Of a stretch of 64,000 nt of DNA, positions 14,401 through 25,149 are shown piece by piece (position 1 is the first letter of the stretch; every line of letters begins with the position of its first letter). The stretch is from positions 31,570,730 to 31,634,729 of the forward strand of contig NC_088778.1 in NCBI RefSeq assembly GCF_954871325.1. Direction: 5' to 3'. Source of the DNA: Gordionus sp. m RMFG-2023. Its lineage: Eukaryota; Nematomorpha; Gordioida; Chordodea; Parachordodidae. The notes beneath the pieces are model-generated. The model searched no databases. It had not been told where the DNA came from and worked only from the letters and a program-made list of their open reading frames with translations. The position numbers were made by a program, and so were the translations under genes.

Positions 14401-16016
14401 GGAAATTTAACGATATCAATCGCTTTGTCAATATTCTTAAGAAATACTAATGATTGGACCTACCAGATTCCAATATTATAAAGGTCATCCCCAATTTTTT
14501 TAAGGATCCATATTTGGAGGTCTTCAGGTTCAGTTTTCCTAAACATTTAAAAGACATTTTGGTCTGGTTCTTATATATCATATGGTTTCCAGGATTCCAA
14601 GTTTCGGGTCCAAACTCTCATTAGTTTGGATTAGTGATCTAAAATGAGCTGAATTTTTCAATCCCGGCCCGGCCCGAAATTTTTTTAATAAGTTTTACCG
14701 GCCCGATCCGATCTCGAAATACTTTTAATATTTTTAAAAAAGTTTTGCCAACCCATCCTAATTTATTTAAATATAGAAATTAATTTTTTCTAAAATATTT
14801 TAATTTAAATATTTTAAAAATTATTATGTCATATGGCGTTTAAGTTTCTATAAATAAAATTAAATATCTTTGTTTTACATAAAAATCATAAATTTAAAAA
14901 AAATTTCTAAGGCCCGACCCGAACCGGCAGAAATTTTTTTTTAAAAATAATAAGCCCAACCCTCAAATCCGATATTTTTTAAAATATAGGCCTGGTTGCA
15001 GATCATTTCTAGTTTGGATATCTGTTCCTGATATTTAAAAGTTGTTTTGATTTCCGATTCAAAAAAATTGAAACGGTTCCGAGAGTTTTAGATTCAGGTG
15101 TCGATTACAAACCCTGATTAGTTTGGTTTCAGATTTCCTACAAATTCTGATTGGTTCGGTTTCAGATTTCCTAAAAAAACATTCAAAGGATGCTTTGGTT
15201 TCCGGTTTTAAAAAAAATTAGCGCTGTTCCGAGGGTTCCACTTCTAATCGATTAATAAGCTATGGGGAAAAATAATAATTATAAAACACTTAAATAAACC
15301 CTCGAAAATGAATTGTGCAACATTTTGGACAATAATATAGATTTGTTTAAACTTCTGTTATAATAACCAGTTTCCGGTTTCCGTAAATTTTATGAGAAGT
15401 TCGAGTTTCTGGCTGATTCAAACTTTGCCTCTTTTTAGTGATACGATTTTTCAAAAAGCATGCCTTCAGACAGTCATATAAAATTTATAACGATGGAATG
15501 GAGGGTAGGTCCACCCACAATCCCTCCCTTCCTTCCCCTTAAGCAAGGTTTTGGATACAGGTGTGCTTAATACAATTTAGTAATGGTACAGCAGTCTATT
15601 AATTAGTTCGCGTTGTTAAATATCAAAATTCAGTGTTAAACGGCTCGATTTGAGCCGATTTTTAAAAACGGCTAACTCAATATTTTAGCCAGAAAAAATA
15701 CCTAAGCCTCGAGATTTCGATAAAATATGTCAAGACCATTGGTCCTTCTAAGAACAAAATCTCTCAGGATTGAGTAATATTTTTCTAGATGAAATATTGA
15801 GTTAGCCATTTTCAAAAAATAGACTCAAAACGAGCCGTTTAAAAACACACTAAAAAATATTTATTAAAATGTATCGAACCTATTCCCAACAAAAGCATTA
15901 TCCGACTTCGAGGAATGACGATCTTTCCAGGCGTAGTATATTCCAATGGTGCACGTTATGATTAGAAAGAATATTATAATTATATAATCTACGTTTGAGA
16001 GACTACTAAAAGTCAT
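1..16016 (-). CDS. SLC5/SSF sodium:solute symporter (SMCT/SMVT-like), 14 exons, 3' end off window
   Basis: Predicted multi-pass plasma-membrane Na+-coupled transporter; within SLC5 it resembles the monocarboxylate/multivitamin branch, substrate not assignable. Exons on the minus strand: 16016-15880, 8908-8707, 8243-8175, 7339-7288, 6549-6482, 5391-5311, 4314-4238, 3053-2913, 2513-2384, 1909-1821, 1341-1211, 491-424, 219-133, 92 to beyond base 1. All junctions are GT-AG and phases agree, giving 474 residues without a stop. Seen: TM1 then YYAWKDRH (about 27-34), LPIACSLLATQISA, GGICTFYTAIGGFKTVIVTD (near 167-186), DFDPNP (229-234), YGVYQPSVQRY (255-265), CDPLT, STLSSSFNSLAAVTWED (349-365, the Na2-site helix of the family) and FGGQALAVFFLGMF. 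The usual family motif has Asn where Tyr258 stands. Family length is about 600, so roughly 100-150 C-terminal residues are missing. Start: first ATG before TM1. Introns of 40 to 6971 bases hold many transposons. Confidence 0.93.
2075..2281. mobile_element. TA-flanked palindromic MITE (family A), near full length
   Basis: About 207 bp in SLC5 intron 9. Termini read GTGTTGTT...AACAACAC and are flanked by TA on both sides; the arms carry AACGGCTCGTTTTGAGCCG and its complement, each followed by an AAAAACGG/TAACTCAA block. No coding capacity. TA target and size suggest a Tc1/mariner-type non-autonomous element. About eleven relatives occur in this window. Confidence 0.85.
2590..2778. mobile_element. 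hAT-like MITE with exact 8-bp target duplication
   Basis: 189 bp in SLC5 intron 8, ends AAGAGATCTG and CAGATCACTG (inverted, imperfect), flanked on both sides by ATAGTTAT (2582-2589 and 2779-2786). Interior is rich in GGCCC/CGGGCCGG words that stand out from the AT-rich background. The same words and similar ends recur at 14632-15011. Confidence 0.75.
3520..3830. repeat. Three-copy imperfect tandem repeat, about 135-145 bp unit
   Basis: In SLC5 intron 7. A block of the form TCAGTGAAC..CTGAAAA..GGTAGATTGCTAAA begins near 3530 and 3662, with a third partial start (AATCCGTCGGCTAACC) near 3799. Copies are diverged. No coding signal. Confidence 0.55.
4817..4998 (+). repeat. Purine-only (GAAGA/GAGAA)n microsatellite
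   Basis: About 180 bases of nearly pure purine on the plus strand in SLC5 intron 6. It lies between degenerate GGTTACGGTTCAG words at about 4635 and 5140, which look like ends of a decayed hAT element. Open frames here are artefacts of the missing T. Confidence 0.9.
7027..7117. mobile_element. Possible short inverted-repeat element
   Basis: Left end TTACCCCCCTCATTC and right end GAATGAGGGGGTTA are inverted copies about 90 bp apart in SLC5 intron 4-5 territory (between exons at 7288 and 6549). A similar left end (TTACCCCTCATTCATAGTTA) occurs near 47114. No clear target duplication. Confidence 0.4.
8309..8518 (+). repeat. (CTTT)n/(CTT)n pyrimidine microsatellite with C run
   Basis: Roughly 200 bases of pyrimidine-only plus strand in SLC5 intron 2, with a run of C in the middle. 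Long open frames on both strands (about 100 codons) are low-complexity artefacts. Confidence 0.92.
9110..9415 (+). mobile_element. Decayed GIY-YIG-like fragment, possibly Penelope-type
   Basis: Inside SLC5 intron 1, antisense to the gene. The frame reads CSCYKTYAGENRKINARLKE, which resembles the C-x-x-YVGET..LKTRLKEH pattern of GIY-YIG endonuclease domains carried by Penelope-like elements. After a stop the next segment (ACPCGAIYSNHHANFN) resembles the H-x-F-N part that follows in that family. No reverse transcriptase is visible nearby. Family call is inference. Confidence 0.4.
9414..9617. mobile_element. Family A MITE, diverged copy
   Basis: In SLC5 intron 1. Right end AATATTGAGTT..CGTTTTTAAAAAATCGG..CCGTTTAGCATCAC followed by TA; left end partly lost (TAGTCTTGTGAGTCGATTTTT). 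Confidence 0.65.
11420..11583. mobile_element. hAT-like MITE of TATCTAGATA repeats, exact 8-bp target duplication
   Basis: 164 bp. Ends CAGAGTTGTTAAA and TTTTAACAACTCTA, flanked by ATGAATAT at 11412-11419 and 11584-11591. The interior is built from GTATCTAGATAC-type words. Same family as the 77-bp element at 53835. Confidence 0.85.
11698..12063. mobile_element. Palindromic MITE (family C), full length
   Basis: 366 bp, ends ATGTTAGCGGCAA and TTGCCGCTAACAT. Long subterminal inverted blocks (TTTAAATCAT..GAGCG, TTTTACCGGAAATG, TAGGTATTCC) make most of it fold on itself. A second copy is at 40304. Target duplication not clear. Confidence 0.75.
13958..14225 (+). repeat. Three-copy tandem repeat with poly-C
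   Basis: CATTTCATCAATAATTAATT occurs near 13959, 14069 and 14190, the first two followed by TTTATTTATCCCCCC. Unit about 110-120 bp, located in SLC5 intron 1. Confidence 0.7.
14632..15011. mobile_element. hAT-like MITE with exact 8-bp target duplication
   Basis: 380 bp in SLC5 intron 1. Ends TAGTGATCT and AGATCATTTCTA, flanked by GTTTGGAT at 14624-14631 and 15012-15019. Interior has GGCCCGGCCCG/GGCCCGACCCG words in inverted arrangement, like 2590-2778. Confidence 0.78.
15612..15850. mobile_element. Family A MITE next to SLC5 exon 1
   Basis: Inverted arms GTTAAACGGCTCGATTTGAG and CTCAAAACGAGCCGTTTAAA enclose TAACTCAATATTTTAGCCAG and its complement. It ends about 30 bases below the exon 1 donor at 15879. 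Confidence 0.8.
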
Positions 16017-17897
16017 TTTTTTTCTTTAAAAAAAAAATCAAATTAATTCTAAGTTAAATGAATGAAATTTTTTTTTTGTACAAAATATTATTATTATTTG
16101 ATGTAATAAATAATATTCGTTTTTAACGTTTTTTTCCACGGTAAGTTAATATATGTTAATTTTTCAAACCTTTTAATTCATTTATTTAACACAAATTTTT
16201 ATAACAAATAAAAAATTATATATAACCCTACCCTATAAAAAATAAATATTAATTTCGGCATTGATTTTTTATATATTTAAAAAAGGAATCGGGGTATAAG
16301 GCAAAAATGATTTAAGTTTATATAGTATATAATAGTATATAGATATCAGAGATTTTGCATGGCTCGGCCTATTAAAAAAAAATCAAGTCGGGTTGGGTAA
16401 AATATTTATGGGTAGGACGGAAAATCCTTTTTGGTTCAGGGCGGGGCATGCTGATCTCTTAAGGAATACTATTCCGGTAAAAAATGTAACAGTTTCAGTT
16501 TCGATATGAGTAGTCAATATTCATTAATTTGATTTTAGCTATCGTGGCATGCTGATTGAGTGAGTGAGTGAATTAATAATGAAATAAGAACTTATTACAA
16601 AAAGAACGTGGTTTCTATTAGTTTCAACCATTTACTCTTTATGACGATAAATAAAAGATTTGAAAGATTTTATGGATTAAAATGTCAGTTAATCAAAAAT
16701 ATAAGTTCCTTCAGAATCGTGTGAGAGTCGCAATTGCTGAATTGATATACAACTTAATGCAATTCAATATTTTCTAACTATCATAAATTTGTTTATAAAC
16801 TGGAATTTGAAAGAACTCAATTTAACGAACAGAAAAAAACTCTGATGATTCCGTATTGAGTTTCGATGAAATCTTTTTAAAATTACCTCTATAAGTTAGT
16901 ACTAGACCTCGTTTATAGTGAGCGCGTATCGCTCAAACGACGCGACACGCATCGCTTGATATTTTTGAAAAGCAAAAAAAATGATAGGTAAAATTTTATA
17001 ATGTTGAAAAAAAAGGATCAACTCCTTTTAATTTTGACGAACTTTAAACATGGAGGCGTTTCTTTTTTTTAACGAACGCGTTCGTTTTCGTTCGTTCAAT
17101 TTTAGAAAATCATATTTTTATTCATTTAAATAAAAATTTTAATTTAATATAAATCCAAATTTTTTAATTTAATCAGCTGTTTCCTCTATCATATTTGATT
17201 TTTTAACCAGCCAGATATTTTTGTCCTATAGTGTTTATTAATTTGAATATTATTTGAAGATTAGTGGTAAACATAGATGTTGTTATTTCATTATCATCAT
17301 CTAATTCTGAATTTTAACATTACCATGGATTGAATAGAATAAATACTTTACAGTAACATCATATCCTCAATAAACTAATTCTATCCTTCCCAAGCGTAAA
17401 ATGCTTCCAAAAAGGCATCGTATCAGTTTCAAAATCTTTAATATATAATATAACTATAAAGTCCTGTTAATAATTGTTGATTAGTCATTTGAATATTTAT
17501 TTATTTTTAAAATATATTAAAGTTATATCATTTGAATATCTTATATTATTTAAATTGATTGTTTAATATATTCAATTAACTTTGTTTTGATATTTTTTGT
17601 ATAAATAGATTGTGATAGAAAAAAGAAGTTAGTGAATAAAATTTAAATTTATATTATTAAAACCAAATTAGTTTAATCTTATTTCAATAATTCATTTTAG
17701 ATTGTGTATTTTATTGCTTATTAAGTTATGATGATTATTATTATAATAGAAAAATAAGGTAAAAAATTATTAAATATTATATATATAGTTAATATCTTTT
17801 AATGTGAATTTTTTTGAAATTTCGCTATTTTTAGTGTGATTATTTGAAATTTCGCTATTATTTTTAATTTTTTATCAGTTTAATAATTAGGTATATT
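16017..17897. other. Non-coding region upstream of the SLC5 start
   Basis: No gene seen. A decayed inverted-repeat remnant lies at about 16346-16462 (CAGAGATTTTGCATGGC against GGCATGCTGATCTCTT, with CGGCC words between). A GC-richer patch at 16912-16965 (GCGCGTATCGCTC, GCGACACGCATCGC) and AACGAACGCGTTCGTTTTCG at 17070 look like transposon ends. No TATA box could be assigned to SLC5. Confidence 0.5.
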
Positions 17898-19215
17898 TAG
17901 ACCTGTGCGCAGGCCGGAATTTTTTGATTACGCCAAAAACGCCGCCGTTTAAGAAAATCACGCCAACGCGCCGCCAATTTTCATATAGGCAGCGCACGGC
18001 CGGCGCAAAAATTACTTTCATATTTTATACCTTTTTATTCTAATAATTGGTCAACATCACTATTGTATTTTTTTTTTAATGTCATTCAGGATTTTGATGA
18101 ATTTTTATTTTCTACTATTTTAAAATCACAATTATATTGACGTCATTATAGATTCAATCAATCAAAAATCTAAAAATATAAAAGTTACCATAATTTCGCA
18201 TATTTTTAAAATGGATGCGTCTACATTTAATAATTCTATAAATAATTTTAATATCCTAACTCTGGAAAATAAAAAATCCATAGTCAGGAAAATTTTTGGA
18301 TACTTACACTTAAAAAGAGACAATAAAACAATTTCCATAAATTCTGACAAATTTTACTGCAATTATTGCTTAGCAAAGGCTAATGGAGACGATAATGATT
18401 CAAATAAGTCATTTTCAAAGTATATATCTTTTTAAATATTATTTTCTCATATATAGTCAAAATCTTTACTAAATTAAAATATATTTTTTGTAAAATATAA
18501 TCTAGCTATAAAATTTAAAACTTTTCAATAAACATTAGCACAGGAAATTTGTTAAAACACTTGACTTCTGAACATAATATTAAAGCAAATACTTCAAAAA
18601 AATATTTTATATCCAAACCAAAATTCCAGACAAATTCTAAAACCTCTAAAAATTGGCTTCTAGCAAGAAATTATGTTTTATTATGTTGTGCTGATTTATT
18701 ACCTTTTCAATAAATTGATAATATAGGAATGAAAGGTTTTTTGAAGGTATTATAGGTTAGATGACTTAGAACAAGAATGCCACAGTTTTCTTGGAAAACG
18801 ATATACACAAAATGTGGACGTTCTAAAAATTTGGAGAGAATAGAAGAGTGAACTTCCCAATCTTTCCAAGCTCGCCAAAAAAATTCTTTGCATTCCGGCG
18901 ACCAGCACACCTTGTGAAAGAGTTTTCTCTACCGCTGGATTGACGTTAAATTCAAGGAGATCATCATTATGTCCCGAAAATTTAAATAAAATAATTTTTA
19001 TACAAGATAAATAAAATTACGAAATCGATTTTGGATTTATAATGAGTTTTCTATTAAATAAATATCAAAAATTATGCCGAGATATCTGTAGAGTAGTGTT
19101 ATTTATGTTTTTTTTTAAAAATTATTAAGCAATTAAAAAATATTATGTTATAAAAATTTATAACTGTGCCGATTTGCGCCGATTTACGCCTAGATTTTTG
19201 AAAATTGCCCCGTAG
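17898..19215 (+). mobile_element. Internally deleted hAT element with BED finger and dimerisation domain
   Basis: A BED-type finger start (FYCNYCLAKANGDD, near 18350) is followed after a gap by GNLLKHLTSEHN (about 18547), then LLCCADLLPF and NIGMKGFLKVL. The catalytic middle is missing. The C-terminal hAT dimerisation domain resumes at about 18845 (SELPNLSKLAKKILCIPATS, then ERVFSTAGLTLNSRRSSLCP), ending in TAA at 19014. Ends placed by near-identical 8-bp repeats GGTATATT (17890-17897) and GGTATCTT (19216-19223); ACGCC words cluster near both ends. Reading in the middle is interrupted. Transposase call firm; exact ends moderate. Confidence 0.75.
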
Positions 19216-19274
19216 GTATCTTGTTTATTTTTCATTTGGATACGTATTGCCACATTTATTTATGAATATATAAT

Positions 19275-19445
19275 TTTTGAAAAGGGTCTGTGGACTAGTC
19301 GGTAGGAGGGTTTGCTTGCCAATCCGATGGTTCTGGGTTCGAATTATTCCAGCAAAGGATCATGTTTTTTTCTTAATCCAACTTGGCGGTTTCCGACCTT
19401 GGGGAGAGGATATTATATAGGAGAACGGACTTTGCCGCCTATATT
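19275..19445 (+). mobile_element. tRNA-derived SINE candidate
   Basis: A pol III-like A box (TGGACTAGTCGG, 19292) and B box (GGTTCGAAT, 19337) are spaced as in a tRNA; the following body reads CTTGGCGGTTTCCGACC to about 19445. The flanks do not form a clean acceptor stem, so a functional tRNA gene is unlikely. Only one copy seen here. Confidence 0.5.
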
Positions 19446-20758
19446 TTTTAAAAATAATTATAAATAACGACGCAGATATGGCAAAATATGTAATCCACAA
19501 GTAAAAGAATTCAAATGTATTGTGGTTAAACCCGGTTTTAACGTTCACAACAATATAACTTTTTTTAGTCTTTTTTTTATTCCCTATAAAAATTATTATA
19601 TCAGTGCGGTTACGGTTCAGATATTTATGAAGGTTTAAAATGGTTTAACAGTTCGTTTCAGTTCACTCCACTAGGTTTCATATTTTAGTAGTTGTACACT
19701 ATTTAAAGTATTATGAATTTATATCTTTTATAAATAATTAAATTTTATAATGATATATGAAAGTTTTTATGTATTTAAAATTAATAGTACAAATATATTG
19801 TGTTAAAAAAAATATACGGTGTTTGTTTATATAAAATTAATTTTTTTAAAAAAAAAAAATTATTCGTAAAGAATGCCTTTTTCTTTTTTGAAGGTGAACT
19901 TGAACGTGAACGCGTTGGGTTTGGGTCACTGAACGTTGAACGCCCACGCGTTCGATTTTTTATACAGCACTAAAAAGTTATAATCTGATAGAGATGTAAT
20001 TCATTTCAAATTGCACAGTCATTATATATTTTACCTATTAATTGCTTGCTTTTGAAAAAACCCTTAACGACATTTCGCCTCGTTTATGATAAAATTACTA
20101 TAATAAAAGTAAAATATTTTGAAATAATATAAGAGAAGGAATTTACAATGATAATAATTTGATATATAATAATAAACGCATCCCGTTTGCGCTCTCACTC
20201 TGTTTTTGCGCAGAGAACAAGATAGCATATATAATAGGGTATAATATACGAGATGGCAATTAGTTTATTGGAGTACTAATTGATAAAATAAATAATAAAT
20301 ATATAGTCGGGTAGTGAATTTATCAAAATTGTATTTTATTAATATAGCAAGCAATATATATTTGTATATTTTAATTTTGCGTATAAATTAAGTATCACTA
20401 GGTTTTTAAATTATTTATGAGGGCTGCTCTTCTTTGTATTATTTCAATTTTTATAAGTTGGTAGTATTTGTTGCATATTTATTTTGGTATAATTATTTAA
20501 GGTATTATATTTTAAAAATATATTAGTTTTTTTTTGAGACGGCTATAATTTGGGATTGCGTTATTTATTAAATATCGGAATAGGAATTATTTATCGATTA
20601 GATAATATACCTATTAATTTTTTTTTTATATTAGGTATTTATTAGATGAATAATATTTTGATAATAAAATTATTTTATATAACATATATTAGATGGGTAT
20701 AATAATATATTCTTTTTTTTCTATATTGTTAGACATTGGGTAAAATAGAATAGGTTTT

Positions 20759-21240
20759 TTAAGAATATGTATAGTATAGCATGGTGATAACTAAATTGTA
20801 TATATTTGTGAACTCATTAGTGGTGAAATAGACAGTAGGCTGTTCTGGTGATACTAGATTCAAGGAGTAGCGAGTAAACAGATATTCAGTCAATTGGTTT
20901 TTATCATGTAGATTAATATAAAAATATCCTGATAAGATATTCATAGGGTTATTTAATAATTGGTTTTGCTTTTCTATAAATTGTATTAATGTATATATAG
21001 ATTTAGTAGGGCTACTATATATTACGCAAATTTGTAATACTGAAAAAATCACACAGTATGAAAATAATAAAATGAAAGAATATTAAGGTAATTGTACATT
21101 TTCAATTTAAAAAATATAAAATCCAATAGAAATATGAGAATGGCATTGTATTCGTTTTGAATAGCAGATTTACTAGCTGTAACCCTGCATCCCCATAAGG
21201 GCTGATTATACCAAATAAATGGTGCAACAATGCCATTTAC
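20759..21240 (-). other. Unassigned coding-like stretch (possible terminal exons)
   Basis: The minus strand has a good acceptor (GATTTTTTCAG, near 21036-21046) opening a frame of about 95 residues that ends in a stop at 20759; it contains FIEKQNQLLNNPMN and LNLVSPEQPTVYFTTNEF. Just upstream, 21125-21240, another frame is open (APFIWYNQPLWGCRVTASKS). Composition looks protein-like, not low-complexity, but I recognise no family and could not join the two segments convincingly. Confidence 0.3.
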
Positions 21241-21429
21241 AAGTCAGAACAAATAAACTACGATATTGAGTAAAAAATAATTCGAAACATGACAATTTGG
21301 GTGGACACATAGATGCTTGGAAGAGGCTCTGAAACTTATATTGCCCTAATCACATTGATAATCCATCCAAGATAATGTGTAATAATTAATACTATTTGTA
21401 AAATATCGTTCAATTGTAGATTTTTTTTT

Positions 21430-22445
21430 TGAATCGTTAATAGATCTACAGAGCACAATGATTTAGATATGGGACATATTTTGTAAGTTAGATACTCTGG
21501 CTTGTTATTAGGTGGGTGAAAGCATTAATTTTAAATAATATTATATTTACAATCCGAAATCTCTATCCTGGTAGATGAATCTGCGTCCTTGTCAAAAACT
21601 AGCCTTGATTATTTATGCAAAATTGGTATTTGGGTTCCTTTTTTGATATGCCTATTTTCATATTAGACCTGATTAATTGCAAATATGGATGTAGATGAGA
21701 TGGTTCCTACCATATTAGATCATCTTAAAATCGTTGGGTTTTATTAAAATATGCAGAAAATTGGAATTATTTTGTTAGCTATGGCGCCAGTGTCATCACT
21801 GAGAATAAATCTGGTGTAGAATTCCCCGTTATGCACGATATCTACTTTTCATGCCCTGGTATTGTTTAAATCATTGTTTAGAATTAATGCCTAATGCTAT
21901 ATAAAATGTTACAGGCGTTAATCCACTTTAGGCTTTATTGACATAATGTATAGTTAGTGCCAGTTTAACGGAAATTGCGCTGTACTTTATGTATGATGGA
22001 GTTTGGAATAACAATTAGGCTCTCTATAGAAATTTTTGAATATTCATCAAAATCTAACAACCGCTCAAAATTTAACGGGTTCGATTAAAGTGGGGAGTTC
22101 TTATCAGATCCTTTGATGTATGAGTTCTATTTGAATTATCTAATCTACTTTCAAGGCTTCAAAAATCGGTTTACCTAAAAAGTTAAAGAATCAAAAAAGC
22201 GAACGATTTGCTTTTCTAAAATCTTTTAAGAATACATCTGATGGGTGCTTTTATTAAATAATTGTTTATTTAATATTTCTTTGAAAATAACTCAAGAAAC
22301 TAGAGAAATAAATAAATTTGAATTAGTAATATTGGGCGTAACCAGAAACCACTCTGGCATCAACAAAAATCAATTCATTACTGCCATAATAGATAATATG
22401 CAAAATAGGTTAATGAATGATATTTCCAATAATTCTAGTATTTAA
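21430..22445 (+). mobile_element. Decayed hAT transposase (ZBED/KIAA1586-like)
   Basis: Fragments in one direction match the order of hAT transposases: EHNDLDMGHIL (near 21458), SILVDESASLSK (near 21562, the DEST-type acidic motif), then GASVITENKSGV (near 21790), and a frame at 22245-22445 ending in QFITAIIDNMQNRLMND. Several stops and frame changes separate them, so it is not functional. A YGEAQMKRLC segment near 22540 may extend it. Ends not found. Confidence 0.65.
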
Positions 22446-25149
22446 AAATACTATATTCAATCATACAATTTTATCTTTTTAGTTATAATCTGTTTAGACT
22501 ATTTATAAAAAGATAACAAGCCAGTCGACACTCACATTGGTTATGGAGAAGCGCAAATGAAACGACTTTGTTTCCGACTGAAGTTCAATGTGGATTTTGC
22601 AATGAATGGGATAAGGGTATTATCTCTTATATAATAAAAGGCTTGTAACATTTTTTCATATTTTTTTGCCGTTTTTTTTGTCATATTTTGTTAAGGGTAA
22701 AATGGTAGGTGGCAAGATTCCACCGGATCTAGTATGCGTCATTAGATTATTATAAATAATTACACTTAAACTTTATTTTAAATTTTATTAAAAAGAATTA
22801 ATTAAACATAAAAAATTTTATAAGCTAAAAAAAATATATTAAAATTACATTCTTAAAAATAATTATATTAAACTAAAAAAAAGTATCGTAAATATAAAAA
22901 TTAGTCCCTTTTAATAGGGAAAATAAAACGCGGAATTTATAAATTAAAATAAAATTGGTGCAAAGTGAAAATAAAAGAACGTTTTTGCAAAAAAGAAGTT
23001 TGTATTAGCTTTATCTTACATAATTAGGAAAAAAACCTACCCCCCCCCCCATACTTTCCGGAACTCTAATTATGCGATCTCCCGGACCTAAATATCTAAC
23101 TTATTGAACACCTTACTAAGGACTCAAAAATGTAAGAAAAACCCCTTAAGTAAAAGAAAACACGAAAACCATATGTTAATGTAACAAAAGAAAAACTTTA
23201 TAATTTTTATCTATTTAAGACAAAACAAAAGAAGGGTAAACAAGAAAACTAATTTTAAATTGAAGTGCATTTATGGCTAAAGGATAGTAAACTAGATTAA
23301 AATAAAATACCATATTTAACAGTTATAAAATATAAGAATACTCGGATTTGGAATAAACTCACGACTAAATATGATAACTGAACATTTAACGCAGCAGCTT
23401 ATCGTTTAAACCCTCACCGCTTGCAGCTTAGCGTTATGCCTTGACAGGTTCTCAAATTTTATTGTTATTTATATAAAGCTATATTTTTTTGGCCTTATGA
23501 AAGTAGATGTACATGGGTATCAATCGTTAGCTAATTAAAAAAATCTATACAACAGGAGTCAACCTTTCGCCCTTAATGAGCAAATCCAGGCTAGGGAGTC
23601 AGTAATATTTTAGTCAACACTATATATCAATTTTTTTTTGAACTGACTTAGTCTTAATGTGTTTTAATTTGTCTATATGTGTATGTAAAGGGGGGGGGGG
23701 GGGGTTAAAAATGAAAAATAAATATGGATATTAGGTGTAGGGGGGTGGGTACATTAATATTTTAAGCAACACATATTATTAATATGGGTATCAAATAAAA
23801 GCTAATTAAAAAAATATTTTGACTCATATAATATTATTCACTCTTGATCTTAATAGGTTGTACTTAGGTCTGGAGGAAGGGTAGGGGGGGGGGGGGTAAT
23901 AAGTGCATATGGGTATCAAATAAAAGGTAACATCCATTATACAATTATAGTGATAAAATTGTAATTTCCCGTCATTCTTAACGGACTCTCTTCTAGTTGA
24001 TGGTAATAATATAATTTATATTCTCCGCTATCTTTAAATGATCCTTTTCCTATCTTATTTAATTTTATCTACTTTCTTATGATCTTAATGTTAAAAAATT
24101 GAGGGAGATTATATAACCTAATGTTAGATTTTTGGATTTATCCGTTGGCCCAGGTAGCAATTTATCCCGACTAACTCGATTCAAAATCGGCTTTAGGTTG
24201 ATATTTGACTTCGGTAAAGAATTTTTTGGGACAAACGAATTTGAAGTTGTTTAACCATACCCTGAAGGCAAAGGCTATCCCTTCGCACCCTCACGCATAT
24301 CATAAAGTTGCAGTAACGTGACACAATTTTATATGTTAGCTTTGAGTTATTGATGTTAGTTTGCCCAACAAACATATAAATTATTTTGGTTATTTCGCCA
24401 GATAATCTATATAAGCCATTTTTTTTGATTTATTTGCTATATACTTATTTTTTGTTTTTAAGATGTTACACTTACATACGTCATCCAACTGTAGATATGT
24501 AATACCTTATTAATGGTTAATTATGATTATTGTATCAATAATATATCTGGATAATAAAACTCATTATATTAATGATTTTATTGAAGAAAATAAAAGAAAA
24601 AGAACTAACATAAGGAATATAATAAGAATAAATTGTTACATTGTTTATTTTTATCAGCAATGAATAAAAAAGAGAAAGATGTTACTAAACCTCACATAAG
24701 TCATTCAACTGACTTTTAAAACACACAATCCATGTTGGTTTTGATTCTCTAACTGTAGAATTTACAGTATGATATTAATTTTTACTTTCATTTCCATCTT
24801 TCTCTTAACCTTAGGTTTGATCAATGCCTATTAAATGTTTACCTTTTATATATTCTATCTTTTATAAAATCAAAATGGATGTGCTTTAATTCATAAGTCT
24901 GCCCGCCCATTGTGTTATTAAATGGTACCCCCCCCCCATAGTTATGCTTTAAAAAATGCATTCCCACTATGTAACATTAATATTATCACCAACCCATTCT
25001 TCTTCTCCGTTTAATGGGAATTTCTAGGTTTAGCCATTTTAGCCTGTTTTCCCTCTGATTTTTCTTTTCCATTTTTGACGGTTCTGATCAATATTTGTAA
25101 AATTCATTTTTCTCATATCCGTCTTTATCACATTTATTCATGTTATCAA
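22446..25149. other. AT-rich non-coding region with G/C homopolymers and a short dispersed repeat
   Basis: No gene seen. The phrase ATGGGTATCAA..TAAAAG occurs near 23514, 23783 and 23916 in the same direction, twice followed by GCTAATTAAAAAAAT, and is interspersed with G runs of 10-14 (about 23691 and 23886). C runs lie at 23041 and 24927. This may be a diverged tandem array with a 130-270 bp period. Confidence 0.5.

Noticed and set aside
19275-19350. Functional tRNA gene
   Set aside because: A and B boxes are present, but no paired acceptor stem or clean anticodon arm could be drawn.
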